A stretch of 64,000 bases of DNA from JACVRW01 sp963811055. GTDB taxonomy: Bacteria; Actinomycetota; Thermoleophilia; Solirubrobacterales; Thermoleophilaceae. The stretch lies in contig CAWEPQ010000001.1 in assembly GCA_963811055.1 (NCBI GenBank), positions 868,001 through 932,000 on the forward strand, in the 5' to 3' direction. Every line of letters begins with the position of its first letter. Position 1 is the stretch's first letter. The notes under the pieces are model-generated. The model did no database searches, was not told the origin of the DNA, and worked only from the letters and a program-made list of their open reading frames with translations. The translations under genes and the position numbers were made by a program. Shown one piece after another: positions 1-8,267 of this stretch.

Positions 1-285
1 CCGGGTCTCGCCGCGGAACATGGCCAGCTCGCCGAACAGGTCCCCGGCTCGGAACTCCGCCAGCGCCACCAGGCGCCCGTCCTGGTGCTCGCGCGTGAGC
101 AGCACGGCGCCGTCGCGCATGAGGTAACAGGTATCTCCGGTGTCGCCCTCGCGGAACAGGATCTCGCCGCGATCCCACCGGCGCGGGACCGCCACCATCG
201 CCACCTCCTCGAGCTCGCGCTGCTCGAGGCCGGCGAAGACCTCTGTGTTCGCGAGTAGACGGGCGGTCTCCTCGGCCGTGGCCAT
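1..285 (-). CDS. Cyclic nucleotide-binding domain protein, 5' part only
   Basis: Reading leftward from ATG at 285 gives 95 residues and then the window ends, so the C-terminus is missing. The protein opens with a short helix (MATAEETARLLANTEVFAGL) and runs into a cNMP-binding beta-roll: GEILFREGDTGD, then GDLFGELAMFRGETR, which matches the phosphate-binding cassette (FGELAxxxGxxR) of the Crp/PKA family. A DNA-binding domain, kinase or transporter could follow outside the window, so the output of this sensor is unknown. It diverges from the threonine ammonia-lyase gene with 33 bases between the two starts. Confidence 0.8.
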   Translation of the reverse strand, partial: MATAEETARLLANTEVFAGLEQRELEEVAMVAVPRRWDRGEILFREGDTGDTCYLMRDGAVLLTREHQDGRLVALAEFRAGDLFGELAMFRGETR

Positions 286-318
286 GGGCGCATAATCTCA
301 GGTGGTGACCCTGTTGCG

Positions 319-1554
319 ATGGCAGTAGCGCCTGAACAGATCAGCGAGCGGGAGCTTTACGAGGCTGCCGAGGCCATCGCGGGAGCGGTGAGGGAGACCC
401 CTGTGCTGCCCGCCGGCGAGCTCTCGCGCCGTGTCGGGGCGCGCGTGACGCTCAAGGCCGAGAACCTCCAGGTGACCGGATCGTTCAAGGCGCGCGGAGC
501 CACCAACGCCATCCGGCAGCTGTCGGAAGCCGAGCTGGCCGCCGGCGTGGTCGCGGCCAGCGCGGGCAACCACGCTCAGGCGGTGGCGTTCGCCGCGCGC
601 GCGGCGGGCAGCCACGCGCTGCTCGTGATGCCCGAGCGGGCGTCGCTCGCCAAGGTGGCCGCCGTGCGGCAGTACGGCGGCGAGGTGACGTTCGTGGACG
701 GCGGCTACGACGAGGCCCAGGCGGAGGCGGCGCGTCTCGCGGAAGAACGCGGAATGCGCGTGCTCCACGCGTTCGACCAGCCCGCGGTCGTGGCCGGCCA
801 GGCATCCGTGGGACTCGAGATCGCGCGGCAGGCGCCCGCCACGCGGGTGGTCGTGGTCCCGCTCGGCGGCGGCGGGCTGGCCGGGGGCATCGGCCTTGCC
901 GTGGCCGCGGCGCTCCCGGACGCGCGCGTGGTGGGAGTGCAGGCCGCGGGGTGCGCCCCGTACATCGACTCGCTCGCCGCACACCGGCCGATCGGCGCCC
1001 GTTCCGCCAACACGATCTGCGACGGGATCGCGGTCAAGCGCCCCGGGGACTACACCCTGCCGATCGTGGAGCGCTACGTGAGCGAGGTCGTGACCGTGTC
1101 CGACGACGAGGTGGCGGAGGCGATGGTGCTCCTGCTCGAGCGCTCGAAGCTCGTGGTGGAGGGGGCGGGCGCGGTGGCCGTGGCGGCGCTGATGCACGGT
1201 CGCGTGCCGGCGCCCGAGGAGGGCGAGATCTGCGCCGTGCTCTCGGGAGGGAACGTGGACGCCTCGCTGCTGTCCGAGTGCATCCGCCTCGGCGAAACCG
1301 TGGCGCGCCGCCGGGTGGTGCTGTCCACGGTGGTGCCGGACCGCCCCGGCGCGCTCTCGAGCCTGCTGGCCATCGTCGCGAAGCACGGCGGGAACGTCGT
1401 GGACGTGGAGCACCTGCGCGACGGCGTGGAGCTGCACGTGGGTGAGACGGCGATCAAGCTCGTGCTCCAGACGAGCGGACCCGAGAACAGCGACGAGATC
1501 CTCGAAGCCGCCCGGGCCGAGGGCTTCTCAGTGCGCGTCGAGCACGAGGCCTAG
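319..1554 (+). CDS. ilvA: Threonine ammonia-lyase (threonine dehydratase), biosynthetic type with ACT domain
   Basis: PLP enzyme converting L-threonine to 2-oxobutanoate and ammonia, the first step towards isoleucine. The 411-residue protein has the PLP lysine in SFKARGA (K57), the SAGNHAQ substrate loop, and the glycine-rich phosphate cup PLGGGGLAGG near residue 180. From about residue 325 it has an ACT-like domain (VVPDRPGALSSLLAIV), as in IlvA/TdcB enzymes under allosteric control. ATG at 319 directly precedes the conserved N-terminal helix. Its stop TAG lies in CTAG (1551-1554), which also holds the stop of the convergent aldo/keto reductase. Whether it serves synthesis or catabolism cannot be settled from sequence; ilvA is the usual label for this architecture. 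Confidence 0.93.
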   Translation: MAVAPEQISERELYEAAEAIAGAVRETPVLPAGELSRRVGARVTLKAENLQVTGSFKARGATNAIRQLSEAELAAGVVAASAGNHAQAVAFAARAAGSHALLVMPERASLAKVAAVRQYGGEVTFVDGGYDEAQAEAARLAEERGMRVLHAFDQPAVVAGQASVGLEIARQAPATRVVVVPLGGGGLAGGIGLAVAAALPDARVVGVQAAGCAPYIDSLAAHRPIGARSANTICDGIAVKRPGDYTLPIVERYVSEVVTVSDDEVAEAMVLLLERSKLVVEGAGAVAVAALMHGRVPAPEEGEICAVLSGGNVDASLLSECIRLGETVARRRVVLSTVVPDRPGALSSLLAIVAKHGGNVVDVEHLRDGVELHVGETAIKLVLQTSGPENSDEILEAARAEGFSVRVEHEA

Positions 1555-2519
1555 CGCTCGACCGTGGTCATGCCCTCGGCCGGGTAGCGCTCGCCGACCA
1601 CCGACCCGGCTGGCAGCGCCTGGTCGAGCGCGTCGAGGTGCTGTGACGTGAGTTCCACCTCCACTGCGGCCGCGTTCTCCTCCAGGTACTTCTCGCGCTT
1701 GGTGCCGGGGATCGGCACCACGTCGTCGCCCTGGTGCAGGAGCCACGCCAGGGCGAGCTGAGCCGGCGTGCAGCCCACGTCCTCGGCGATCTCCCGCACG
1801 CTCGCCAGGAGCGCCTGGTTGTGCTGGCGGTTGCCCTCCTGGAAGCGCGGGAGGAAGCGCCGGAAGTCGTCGTCCGCCTCGATGTCCAGCGAGCCGGTGA
1901 GCTCGCCGCGGCCGAGCGGGCTGTAGGGCACGATTCCCACGCCAAGCTCGCGCGCGGTGGGGATGATCTCCTCCTCGATCTCGCGCGTGAAGAGCGACCA
2001 CTCGCTCTGGAGCGCCGTGATCGGGTGCGCGTCCTGCGCCGCGCGCAGCGTGTCGGCGCTGACCTCGGAGAGTCCGAGGTGGCGCACCTTGCCGGCGCTC
2101 ACGAGCTCGCCCATGGCGCCCACGCTCTCCTCGATCGGCACGTCCGGGTTGCGGCGGTGCATGTAATAGAGGTCGATGTGGTCCACGCCCAGGCGGCGCA
2201 GGGATGCGTCGCAGGCCCGGGGGATCCACTCGGGGCTGTTGTCGATCGAGCGGTTGCCCGAGTCGTCGCGCCGGATCGCGAACTTGGTGGCCAGCTGCAC
2301 CTCGTCGCGGCGGTCGGCGATGGCGCGGCCCATCACCTGCTCGTTGTGACCGCTGCCGTACATGTCGGAGGTGTCGAGGAACGTGACACCCAGATCGAGG
2401 GCGCGCCGGATCGTGGCGATGGACTGGTCCTCGTCGGTGGCTCCGTAGAACTCCGACATGCCCATGCAGCCGAGACCGATGGCGGAGACCTCGAGGTCCC
2501 CGAGCGTGCGCTGTGTCAT
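1551..2519 (-). CDS. Aldo/keto reductase
   Basis: NADPH-dependent oxidoreductase of the AKR superfamily, 322 residues and full length. It starts MTQRTLGDLEVSAIGLGCMG, typical of the AKR13/YajO-like group. Catalytic-tetrad candidates are Asp and Tyr in FLDTSDMYGSG, Lys in QLATKFAI and His in LYYMHRRNP; the C-terminal PIPGTKREKYLEEN loop binds the cofactor phosphate. ATG at 2519 is preceded by a good ribosome site (GGAAGGA). The frame stays open far upstream of this ATG, but that part is antisense to the GNAT gene and is not real coding sequence. The natural substrate is unknown. Confidence 0.92.
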   Translation of the reverse strand: MTQRTLGDLEVSAIGLGCMGMSEFYGATDEDQSIATIRRALDLGVTFLDTSDMYGSGHNEQVMGRAIADRRDEVQLATKFAIRRDDSGNRSIDNSPEWIPRACDASLRRLGVDHIDLYYMHRRNPDVPIEESVGAMGELVSAGKVRHLGLSEVSADTLRAAQDAHPITALQSEWSLFTREIEEEIIPTARELGVGIVPYSPLGRGELTGSLDIEADDDFRRFLPRFQEGNRQHNQALLASVREIAEDVGCTPAQLALAWLLHQGDDVVPIPGTKREKYLEENAAAVEVELTSQHLDALDQALPAGSVVGERYPAEGMTTVER

Positions 2520-2567
2520 GTACGTCCTTCCCTCTCGCCGTTGAAGCCCGCTTGTCAGGATGGCAGG

Positions 2568-3080
2568 GTGAACCTGCCGGCCATCGACGGAGATCGCCTG
2601 CGCCTGCGGCCGCTCGGCCCGGAGGACCTCGACCTGCTCGCGCAGATCGTGGGAGCCCCGGGAGTGAGCGAGTGGTGGAGCCCTCCCGACACTCCGGAGG
2701 CCGTTCGCGAGGATCTGCGCAACGACGGCGCGGCGTTCGGCATCGAGGTCGAGGGGGACCTCGTGGGCTGGCTCGCCTTCAACGACGACACCGACCGCGA
2801 CTGGCAGGCGCTCGGCCTCGACATCTTCCTGGCGCCGTCGCATCAGGGCCGCGGGCTGGGCCCCGAGGCGCTGCGAACGCTGATCCGGTGGTTCGCGGCG
2901 GAGCGCGGCCGCCGGCGCTTCACGATCGACCCGGCCGTGGCCAACGAGCGGGCAATTGCCGCCTACGAGTCCGTCGGGTTCCGGCCGGTGGGCGTGATGA
3001 GGAAGGTCGAGCGCGGCGCCGACGGCAGCTGGCACGACAACCTGCTCATGGACCTGCTCTTGGACTCAGACCAAAGCTGA
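2568..3080 (+). CDS. GNAT-family N-acetyltransferase
   Basis: Predicted acetyl-CoA-dependent acetyltransferase of 170 residues, with RimJ/RimL-like or aminoglycoside 6'-acetyltransferase-like layout. The N-terminal LRPLGPEDLDLLAQIV strand-helix is followed by the acetyl-CoA loop HQGRGLGPEALR (Q/RxxGxG/A) near residue 88, and the closing AYESVGFRPVGVMRK motif, typical of this group. GTG at 2568 is chosen because it begins directly before the first domain strand and has AGGATGG upstream. It diverges from the aldo/keto reductase 48 bases away. Its tail overlaps the convergent DUF4349 gene by 15 bases. Substrate unknown. Confidence 0.88.
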   Translation: MNLPAIDGDRLRLRPLGPEDLDLLAQIVGAPGVSEWWSPPDTPEAVREDLRNDGAAFGIEVEGDLVGWLAFNDDTDRDWQALGLDIFLAPSHQGRGLGPEALRTLIRWFAAERGRRRFTIDPAVANERAIAAYESVGFRPVGVMRKVERGADGSWHDNLLMDLLLDSDQS

Positions 3081-4253
3081 CTCGCGGCGGCGGCGCCGGA
3101 AGGAGGTCGTGCCGAGCCACGCGGCCAGCGCCAGCAGCCCGAGTGGGAGGGCGAGTGCCAGCACCCGGATGAGCACTCCGGCCGTGCCGACCAGCAGGTC
3201 TCCGGCATCGTCGAGGGCGTCCCCGAAGGCGCCGGAGGAGCCTGAGTCGCCCTTCCCGGTGACCAGCGACACGGTCACGGTCGCGTAGTTGGTGCTGAGC
3301 CGCAGGGAGCGGAGCTGCGAGCGCAGCCCGCGGATCTCGATCGCCACCAGGTCGAGCCGCTGCCGCAGGCCCTCGGCCGCCTCGTCGGTGTCGGCCAGCT
3401 CGAGGCGGCGCAGCAGGCTGGCGCGCTCGGCGCGGGCCGAGGCCAGCCGGTCCTGGGCCGTCACGTGCTGCCGCGTGACGTCGCGCCCGGACTGGCTCTG
3501 AGAGCGCACCGTGGCCAGGCCGGCCAGGTCGCGCAGCGCGGGCCGCAGCCGCGTGGCGGGTATGCGCAGGTCGAAGTCACCGCCCGCGTCGTCCTCGCCC
3601 GTGGTGAGCGACGAGCTGAGCACGAAGCCGCCGTAGCGGTTGGTGACCGCGGTCACCTGCTCGCCGAGACGCTCCATCCGATCGACGGGAGCCGCCAGCT
3701 CGAGAGCCACCGAGCGCTCGATCTTGCGATTGCCGGCGCCGGGTGCGAAGCCGCCGTCCGGGGCGGGGGCGACCGGCGGGACGGCGCTGTCCGCCGCGGC
3801 GTCGGGAGCTGCCTTTCGCGACAGCTGTGGGGCGGGCTCGGCCGGCGCCACGGACTCGGCCGAGCCGCCGCCACCGGAGTCCACGGCGACGCTGCCGCCG
3901 GAGTCGCCGCTGTCCTGCACCGAGTCGCCGTTCGGCAGGGCCACCACGGCCACGGTCAGGGCCACGACCAGCACGCAGGCGAAGCCGGCCGCTGGCAGCA
4001 GGCCCTGCCACCGGGGAGCCCTCAGGCGGGACAGCCGCGTACGGGCAGAGCCATCGCGCGCCGGGAAGCCCGCCTTTGAGCGCTCGCGAAGGATCTCCGC
4101 GAACTCGGGGTCGGGCCGCGGCGCGTCGGCGCTCAGCGCGAGCGCCAGGTCCTGGAGCGCGCCCACCTCCGGCCGCGGGTCGCGCGGCGCCCCCTCGAGG
4201 GCGTCGTCGATCGCGCGGAGGTCTCGTTCAAGGGTGCTCTCAGGCGAGTTCAT
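3066..4253 (-). CDS. DUF4349 domain-containing membrane protein
   Basis: A 395-residue envelope protein of unknown function. Residues 1-90 look cytoplasmic (charged, helical, ERDLRAIDDALEGAPRD). A membrane helix follows near residues 100-120 (GLLPAAGFACVLVVALTVAV), then a long Ser/Gly/Ala/Pro linker, a DUF4349 domain (about 170-340) with a predicted coiled coil (ASARAERASLLRRLELAD), and a final membrane helix (VLIRVLALALPLGLLALAAW) with a basic tail. Its start lies inside the end of the sigma factor gene (14-base overlap), so the two are probably cotranscribed. That position is where an anti-sigma factor often sits, but no HxxxCxxC zinc motif is visible. A regulatory role is only inference. 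Confidence 0.85.
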   Translation of the reverse strand: MNSPESTLERDLRAIDDALEGAPRDPRPEVGALQDLALALSADAPRPDPEFAEILRERSKAGFPARDGSARTRLSRLRAPRWQGLLPAAGFACVLVVALTVAVVALPNGDSVQDSGDSGGSVAVDSGGGGSAESVAPAEPAPQLSRKAAPDAAADSAVPPVAPAPDGGFAPGAGNRKIERSVALELAAPVDRMERLGEQVTAVTNRYGGFVLSSSLTTGEDDAGGDFDLRIPATRLRPALRDLAGLATVRSQSQSGRDVTRQHVTAQDRLASARAERASLLRRLELADTDEAAEGLRQRLDLVAIEIRGLRSQLRSLRLSTNYATVTVSLVTGKGDSGSSGAFGDALDDAGDLLVGTAGVLIRVLALALPLGLLALAAWLGTTSFRRRRRESALV

Positions 4254-4776
4254 CGCAGGCCTTCCTCAGCTTTGTGACGGTTCGGTGTAGACGGGTGCCC
4301 ACGTTGGACTCGCTGGTGGCGAGCACGCGCGCGATCTCCGCGTTGGAGAGACCGCCGGCGAACTTGAGCGCCACGAGGTCGCGATCGCGGGGGTCGAGCG
4401 TGGAGAGCGCGGCCCGGACGACGTCGCGCTTGAGCGCGGCCTCGGCCTGCTCGTCCGGACCCGGCAGGGTGCGGTCCTCGGGCTCGTCGTCGAGCTGCGC
4501 GTGGCGCTTGCGGCGCCGCAGCTCGTCGAGGGCGGCATTGCGGGCGATCCCGAACAGCCACGCCTCTGCGCTGCCGCGTCCCGAGCGGTAGCTCGAGCGC
4601 TTGCGGTACGCGCGCTCGAACGCCTGAGCGGTCACGTCCTCCGCCGCGGAGCGGTCGCGCAGCAGGGACGCCACGTAGCCGTAGACGCGCGTGAAGCAGC
4701 GCTCGTAGAGCTCGGCGAAGGACTCGGCCTCTGACGGCACGGCGAGCGGCGGGCCTCCCGCGATCGTGGCGCTCAT
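4240..4776 (-). CDS. Sigma-70 family (ECF-type) RNA polymerase sigma factor
   Basis: About 178 residues with the two expected domains. Region 2 holds FAELYERCFTRVYGYVASLL and DVTAQAFERAYRKR, followed by AWLFGIARNAALDELRRRKR. Region 4 holds LDPRDRDLVALKFAGGLSNAEIARVL with a helix-turn-helix ending SNVGTRLHRTVTKLRK. It should direct RNA polymerase to a stress- or envelope-related promoter set. The start is uncertain: ATG codons at 4839, 4818, 4788 and 4776 are in frame. 4776 is preferred because GGAAG precedes it and it leaves room for a divergent promoter. The gene overlaps the DUF4349 gene by 14 bases. Confidence 0.9.
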   Translation of the reverse strand: MSATIAGGPPLAVPSEAESFAELYERCFTRVYGYVASLLRDRSAAEDVTAQAFERAYRKRSSYRSGRGSAEAWLFGIARNAALDELRRRKRHAQLDDEPEDRTLPGPDEQAEAALKRDVVRAALSTLDPRDRDLVALKFAGGLSNAEIARVLATSESNVGTRLHRTVTKLRKACDELA

Positions 4777-4892
4777 CCCGGCTTCCATGTCGGTACTACG
4801 ACCAGGTGGCTGATCCATCACACGGCTCCAGTGAAACATCTCATGCAGACCACCGCTTCAGGTTCCTCGCCGCACCGCCGATTAGTCCTCTG

Positions 4893-5369
4893 GTGATACG
4901 GATCATCGTCCCTGTGGCGCTCTGCGCCGCGCTCGCTCTAGCCGTGGTCGGCCATGCCGCCGCGGAGGAGGAGCCGATCGTCCAGCCGTGGGCGACCGTC
5001 AACGTGTGCGATCCCGCCTCGAACCAGGTGGGTGCTCGCGTGGGTGTGCCTGGCAACGGCGGCGACCAGCTGCTCTATGCCCGTCTCAGCCTTCAGTGGT
5101 ACAGCGAGACGCAGGGCGCGTGGCTGCCGGTGGACGGCGTGTCCGCCTCGCCGTGGCTGGAGGTCGGGAGTGCCCGGCAGACGGCCCAGCAGGGCGGCTA
5201 CACCTTCCAGCTCGACCAGCCCGCGGATGGCCGCACCAAGCAGCTTCGCGCCGTCGCCGACGTGCAGTGGCGCGACGGGGCCAAGGTCGTCCGCTCGAGC
5301 CAGACCGTCAGCCAGGCGGGCATGGCCAGCGACATCGGCGGCTCCCAGGCCGCCTGCGCTCTCTCCTAG
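4893..5369 (+). CDS. Putative secreted protein of unknown function
   Basis: A 158-residue protein. With GTG at 4893 it begins VIRIIVPVALCAALALAVVG, a good signal peptide ending at HAAAEEE. The mature part (WATVNVCDPASNQVGARVGV, then LQWYSETQGAWLPVDG) is rich in beta-strand pattern, with two cysteines that could pair. A longer reading from 4806 is possible, but it would place a charged 29-residue stretch before the signal and run into the sigma factor's upstream region. I do not recognise the family. It diverges from the sigma factor and overlaps the convergent GDPD gene by four bases. Confidence 0.7.
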   Translation: MIRIIVPVALCAALALAVVGHAAAEEEPIVQPWATVNVCDPASNQVGARVGVPGNGGDQLLYARLSLQWYSETQGAWLPVDGVSASPWLEVGSARQTAQQGGYTFQLDQPADGRTKQLRAVADVQWRDGAKVVRSSQTVSQAGMASDIGGSQAACALS

Positions 5370-6052
5370 CCGGCGTCGAACAGGCGCGGGTCGTTCGTGA
5401 TCACGCCGTCCACGCCGAGCGCCTCGAACGCCCTGATGCGGGGCGCGTCGTCAACCGTCCACACGTACACCTCGCCGCCCGCCTCGTGGACCGCCTGTAC
5501 CAGCCGGGCTCCCACCAGAAACCGGTGGGCCATCACCGCCTCGCAGCCGCCGGCACGGATGCGCGCCGCCGCCTGACGCGGCAGCCGCGCGCGCATCCAG
5601 CGGATCACCGCGTAGGCCGGCACGGCCAGGACCGAGCGCGTGTAGTCGCGCTTCACGCGTGGCACCGACCATCCGCGTCGCAGGCCCGGCCGCAGCTCGC
5701 CCAGCCTGTCGAGGCTCTCCACGTACATCGTCGACACGAGCGAGCGATCGGCCAGGCCCCGCTGCTCGAGGCCGTCCACCACCTCGCGCTCGAATCCGGG
5801 CTGCTTGAGGTCCACGTCGAACTGCAGGTGCCCGTACTCGCCGCCGGCCAGGTGGTCGAGCCCCTCATCGAGCGTCAGCGCATCGGGGCGCTGGGCGTCC
5901 TCGTAGTCGTGCGCCAGGATCAGCCGCCCGTCGCGCGTCTTCAGGATGTCGAACTCGATCATGTCCACGCCGTGCTCGAGCGCGGCTCGGAAGCTCTCGA
6001 TCGTGTTGCCGGGCGCCACGTGGTCGGCGCCCTTGTGCCCTACGCGGATCAT
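5366..6052 (-). CDS. Glycerophosphodiester phosphodiesterase family protein
   Basis: A 228-residue GDPD/UgpQ-like TIM-barrel protein that would hydrolyse glycerophosphodiesters to glycerol-3-phosphate and an alcohol. Recognisable parts are the N-terminal HKGADHVAPGNTIESF, the metal pair in MIEFDILKTRDGRLILAHD, QFDVDLK, and the closing YVWTVDDAPRIRAFEALGVD and GVITNDPRLF. The usual HRG...PENT signature reads HKG...PGNT here. The missing Glu is normally a metal ligand, so activity or substrate range could differ. ATG at 6052 overlaps the nei stop by four bases (ATGA), indicating coupled translation; the open frame upstream of it is a shadow of nei. Confidence 0.88.
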   Translation of the reverse strand: MIRVGHKGADHVAPGNTIESFRAALEHGVDMIEFDILKTRDGRLILAHDYEDAQRPDALTLDEGLDHLAGGEYGHLQFDVDLKQPGFEREVVDGLEQRGLADRSLVSTMYVESLDRLGELRPGLRRGWSVPRVKRDYTRSVLAVPAYAVIRWMRARLPRQAAARIRAGGCEAVMAHRFLVGARLVQAVHEAGGEVYVWTVDDAPRIRAFEALGVDGVITNDPRLFDAG

Positions 6053-6825
6053 GCCTGGCACGTGGGGCACCAGTAGGTGGTGCGGTTGTCGTCGCCCTGG
6101 CCGCGGGCCTTGACGATGGTGCCGCAGCGCCGGCAGGGGCGGCCGTGGCGCTCGAAGACCCATGGGTCGCGCTGCTGGAAGCCTCCCTCGGCGGATGCCT
6201 GCATGAGCGGGCGGATGCCGGCGACGATCTCGAGAGCCTGATCGTCCGTCACCTCGCTGAGCGGCCGCCACGGGTTCACGCCGGCTAGGAAGCACGCCTC
6301 GGCCTTCCAGAGGTTCCCGATGCCCGCGATGGTCCGCTGGTCGAGCAGGGCGTCGGCGATGCCACGGCTCTGATCGTCCTCGCGCAGGCGCCGCAGGAAG
6401 GCCGGCTCGTCGAAGCTGTCCGCCAGCAGGTCGGGACCCAGGTTGGCGAGTCGCTGGTCGAAGCGCGTGCGCGAGTCGGTCATCAGCTCCAGCACCGGCC
6501 CGTCGAACTGCACCACCTCGTGCTCCGGCGTGCGGATCACGAGCCAGGCGCGTCGCGGGCTGCGCCGCCAGCGCTGGCCGCGGCGATAGACCGACCAGGC
6601 GCCGCCCATGCGCAGGTGGGAGTGGAGGGTGAGGTCGCCCTCGAAGCGCAGGAACAGGTGCTTGCCGTGCGCGTCCACCGAGCGGACACCGCGCCCGTGG
6701 AGGCGCTCGGGCCAGCGGTCCATCGCGTGACGGCGCTGCGGCGTCTCGATCGTCTCGATCGGCTTGCCCACCAGCGCGGCGCCTACGCGCCGAGCGGCGT
6801 TGTGGATCGTGTCGCCCTCAGGCAT
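6049..6825 (-). CDS. nei: Fpg/Nei-family DNA glycosylase/AP lyase (endonuclease VIII-like)
   Basis: Base-excision repair glycosylase of 258 residues. The N-terminal MPEGDTIHNAARRV supplies the catalytic Pro2 and Glu3. The ATG cannot be moved because the processed N-terminus must be Pro. A GKHLFLRFEGD strand, a helix-two-turn-helix segment (LADALLDQRTIAGIGNLWKAE) and a C-terminal zinc finger (CRRCG...YWCPTC) complete the fold. PEGDTIH rather than PELPEVE points to the Nei/Nei2 branch of actinobacteria, which acts on oxidised pyrimidines, rather than Fpg. Exonuclease III lies nearby, so two successive repair steps are encoded within 2 kb. Confidence 0.92.
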   Translation of the reverse strand: MPEGDTIHNAARRVGAALVGKPIETIETPQRRHAMDRWPERLHGRGVRSVDAHGKHLFLRFEGDLTLHSHLRMGGAWSVYRRGQRWRRSPRRAWLVIRTPEHEVVQFDGPVLELMTDSRTRFDQRLANLGPDLLADSFDEPAFLRRLREDDQSRGIADALLDQRTIAGIGNLWKAEACFLAGVNPWRPLSEVTDDQALEIVAGIRPLMQASAEGGFQQRDPWVFERHGRPCRRCGTIVKARGQGDDNRTTYWCPTCQA

Positions 6826-6845
6826 GGCTTGAATCTAGATACGCG

Positions 6846-7094
6846 TCACTGCCGGTGCTCGCGCAAACCCTGGCGGTAGGGGAGCGCGGCGTCGAGGGCG
6901 CGGCACCCCAGCCCGAAGGCGATGAGGATGAGCGCTAGAGCCGCCGCTCCGTGCACGTGGCCGGCGCCGAACCCGGCGGCGACCGCGCCCGCCGCGGGAC
7001 GCCAGATGGCCCAGTCGGGCTCCCATGGCCGGCGGTCCGGCTGGGCCGGACCTGGCGTGTCGATGTAGGCCACCAGCGGCACTGGTCGCAGCAT
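6846..7094 (-). CDS. Small hydrophobic protein of unknown function
   Basis: An 82-residue reading frame starting at ATG 7094 and diverging from exonuclease III 13 bases away. The N-terminus (MLRPVPLVAYIDTPGPAQPD) is polar. Two hydrophobic stretches follow: AAGAVAAGFGAGHVHGAAAL running into LILIAFGLGCRALDAALPY, so a small membrane protein is likely. No family recognised. The frame is open further upstream, but that part is antisense to exonuclease III. It ends 20 bases before nei begins and may be cotranscribed with it. Confidence 0.5.
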   Translation of the reverse strand: MLRPVPLVAYIDTPGPAQPDRRPWEPDWAIWRPAAGAVAAGFGAGHVHGAAALALILIAFGLGCRALDAALPYRQGLREHRQ

Positions 7095-7107
7095 AGGCTC
7101 AGGCGCC

Positions 7108-7890
7108 GTGAAGATCGCCACCTGGAACGTGAACTCGCTGAAGCTCCGGATGCCTCGGGTGCTCGACTTCCTGGAGCTCCACCGCCCCGGCCTGCTGTTG
7201 ATGCAGGAGACCAAGAGCGACCCGGACACATTCCCGCTGATGGAGCTGGAGGCCGCCGGGTACCAGGCCGTGCACCACAGCGCCGGCCGCTGGGCGGGCG
7301 TGGCGATCGCCGCACCCGTGAGCGCGTCCGTGTCGGATGTGGCTGCCGGGCTGGAGGGCGAGCCGGCGCCGGACGAGGCGCGCTGGCTCGAGGCCACCGT
7401 GGACGGCGTCCGGGTGGTCACCGTCTACGTGCCGAACGGCCGCGCCGTGGACACGCCGACCTACGTGGACAAGCTGCGCTTCCTGGAGGCGCTGGCGGCC
7501 CGGATCGACGCACTCGCGTCCGGGCCGCTGGTGGTGGCAGGGGACTTCAACGTGTGCCCGGCTGACCTCGACGTGTACGACCCGGTGGCGTTCAGGGGCG
7601 AAACCCACGTGGCCCCGGCAGAGCGCGAGCGCTTCGCCGCGCTGCTCGACGCGGGCATGATCGACGCCTACCGGTCGCTCGAGCCCGAGGAGCCCGGCTT
7701 CACCTGGTGGGACTACCGCCAGGGCCACTTCCGCCGCGGCCTCGGGCTGCGGATCGACGCGGTGCTGCTGTCGCCGCCGCTGGCGGAGCGGCTGGTGTCA
7801 TGTGCGGTCGAGAGAGACTTCCGGAAGGGTCCTAAGCCGAGCGATCACGCCCCGCTGCTGGCGGAGCTGAAGGAGGACACGAGCCCATGA
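7108..7890 (+). CDS. xth: Exodeoxyribonuclease III (AP endonuclease, EEP family)
   Basis: Repair nuclease of 260 residues that incises abasic sites and has 3'-5' exonuclease activity. All ExoIII signatures are present: MKIATWNVNSL at the N-terminus, LLMQETK (metal-binding Glu), GDFNVCPADLDVYDP, the DYRQGHFRRGLGLRIDAVL stretch and the terminal SDHAPLL with the catalytic His. The start is GTG at 7108. Its last bases overlap the following SnoaL-like gene (ATGA, 7887-7890), so the two are an operon. Confidence 0.94.
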   Translation: MKIATWNVNSLKLRMPRVLDFLELHRPGLLLMQETKSDPDTFPLMELEAAGYQAVHHSAGRWAGVAIAAPVSASVSDVAAGLEGEPAPDEARWLEATVDGVRVVTVYVPNGRAVDTPTYVDKLRFLEALAARIDALASGPLVVAGDFNVCPADLDVYDPVAFRGETHVAPAERERFAALLDAGMIDAYRSLEPEEPGFTWWDYRQGHFRRGLGLRIDAVLLSPPLAERLVSCAVERDFRKGPKPSDHAPLLAELKEDTSP

Positions 7891-8264
7891 CCGACACGAA
7901 CCCCGCGACGCCGTCGCTTCAGGCGTTTCTCGACGCCTTCAACGCGCACGATGTCGACGCGATCATGTCGTTCTTCACCGACGACGTCGTCTTCGACATG
8001 CCGCGCGGGCCGGCGCCCGGAGGGCACCGTCTTGTCGGCAGGGAGGAGGCCAGGAAGGGGATTCAGGCGCGGCTCGACGGGATTCCGGACATCCACTACG
8101 GTGACGACCGCCACTGGACCTGCGGTGACCGCGGAGTGTCGGAGTGGATCATCCGCGGCACCCAGCAGACCGGAGAGCCCATCGAGGTGCGCGGCTGCGA
8201 CCTGTTCGAGTTCACCGACGGCAAGATCAGCCGCAAGGACTCCTTCTGGAAGATCGTCGATTGA
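7887..8264 (+). CDS. SnoaL-like / nuclear transport factor 2-like domain protein
   Basis: A 125-residue single-domain protein with the NTF2-like cone fold: an N-terminal helix with LQAFLDAFNAHDVDAIMSFF, then TDDVVFDMPRG, a GREEARKGIQARLDGIPDIH loop and C-terminal strands ending DGKISRKDSFWKIVD. Such proteins are small-molecule isomerases, hydrolases or ligand binders, and sequence does not say which. Translation is coupled to exonuclease III through a four-base overlap, though a functional link is not obvious. Confidence 0.87.
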   Translation: MTDTNPATPSLQAFLDAFNAHDVDAIMSFFTDDVVFDMPRGPAPGGHRLVGREEARKGIQARLDGIPDIHYGDDRHWTCGDRGVSEWIIRGTQQTGEPIEVRGCDLFEFTDGKISRKDSFWKIVD

Positions 8265-8267
8265 CGC

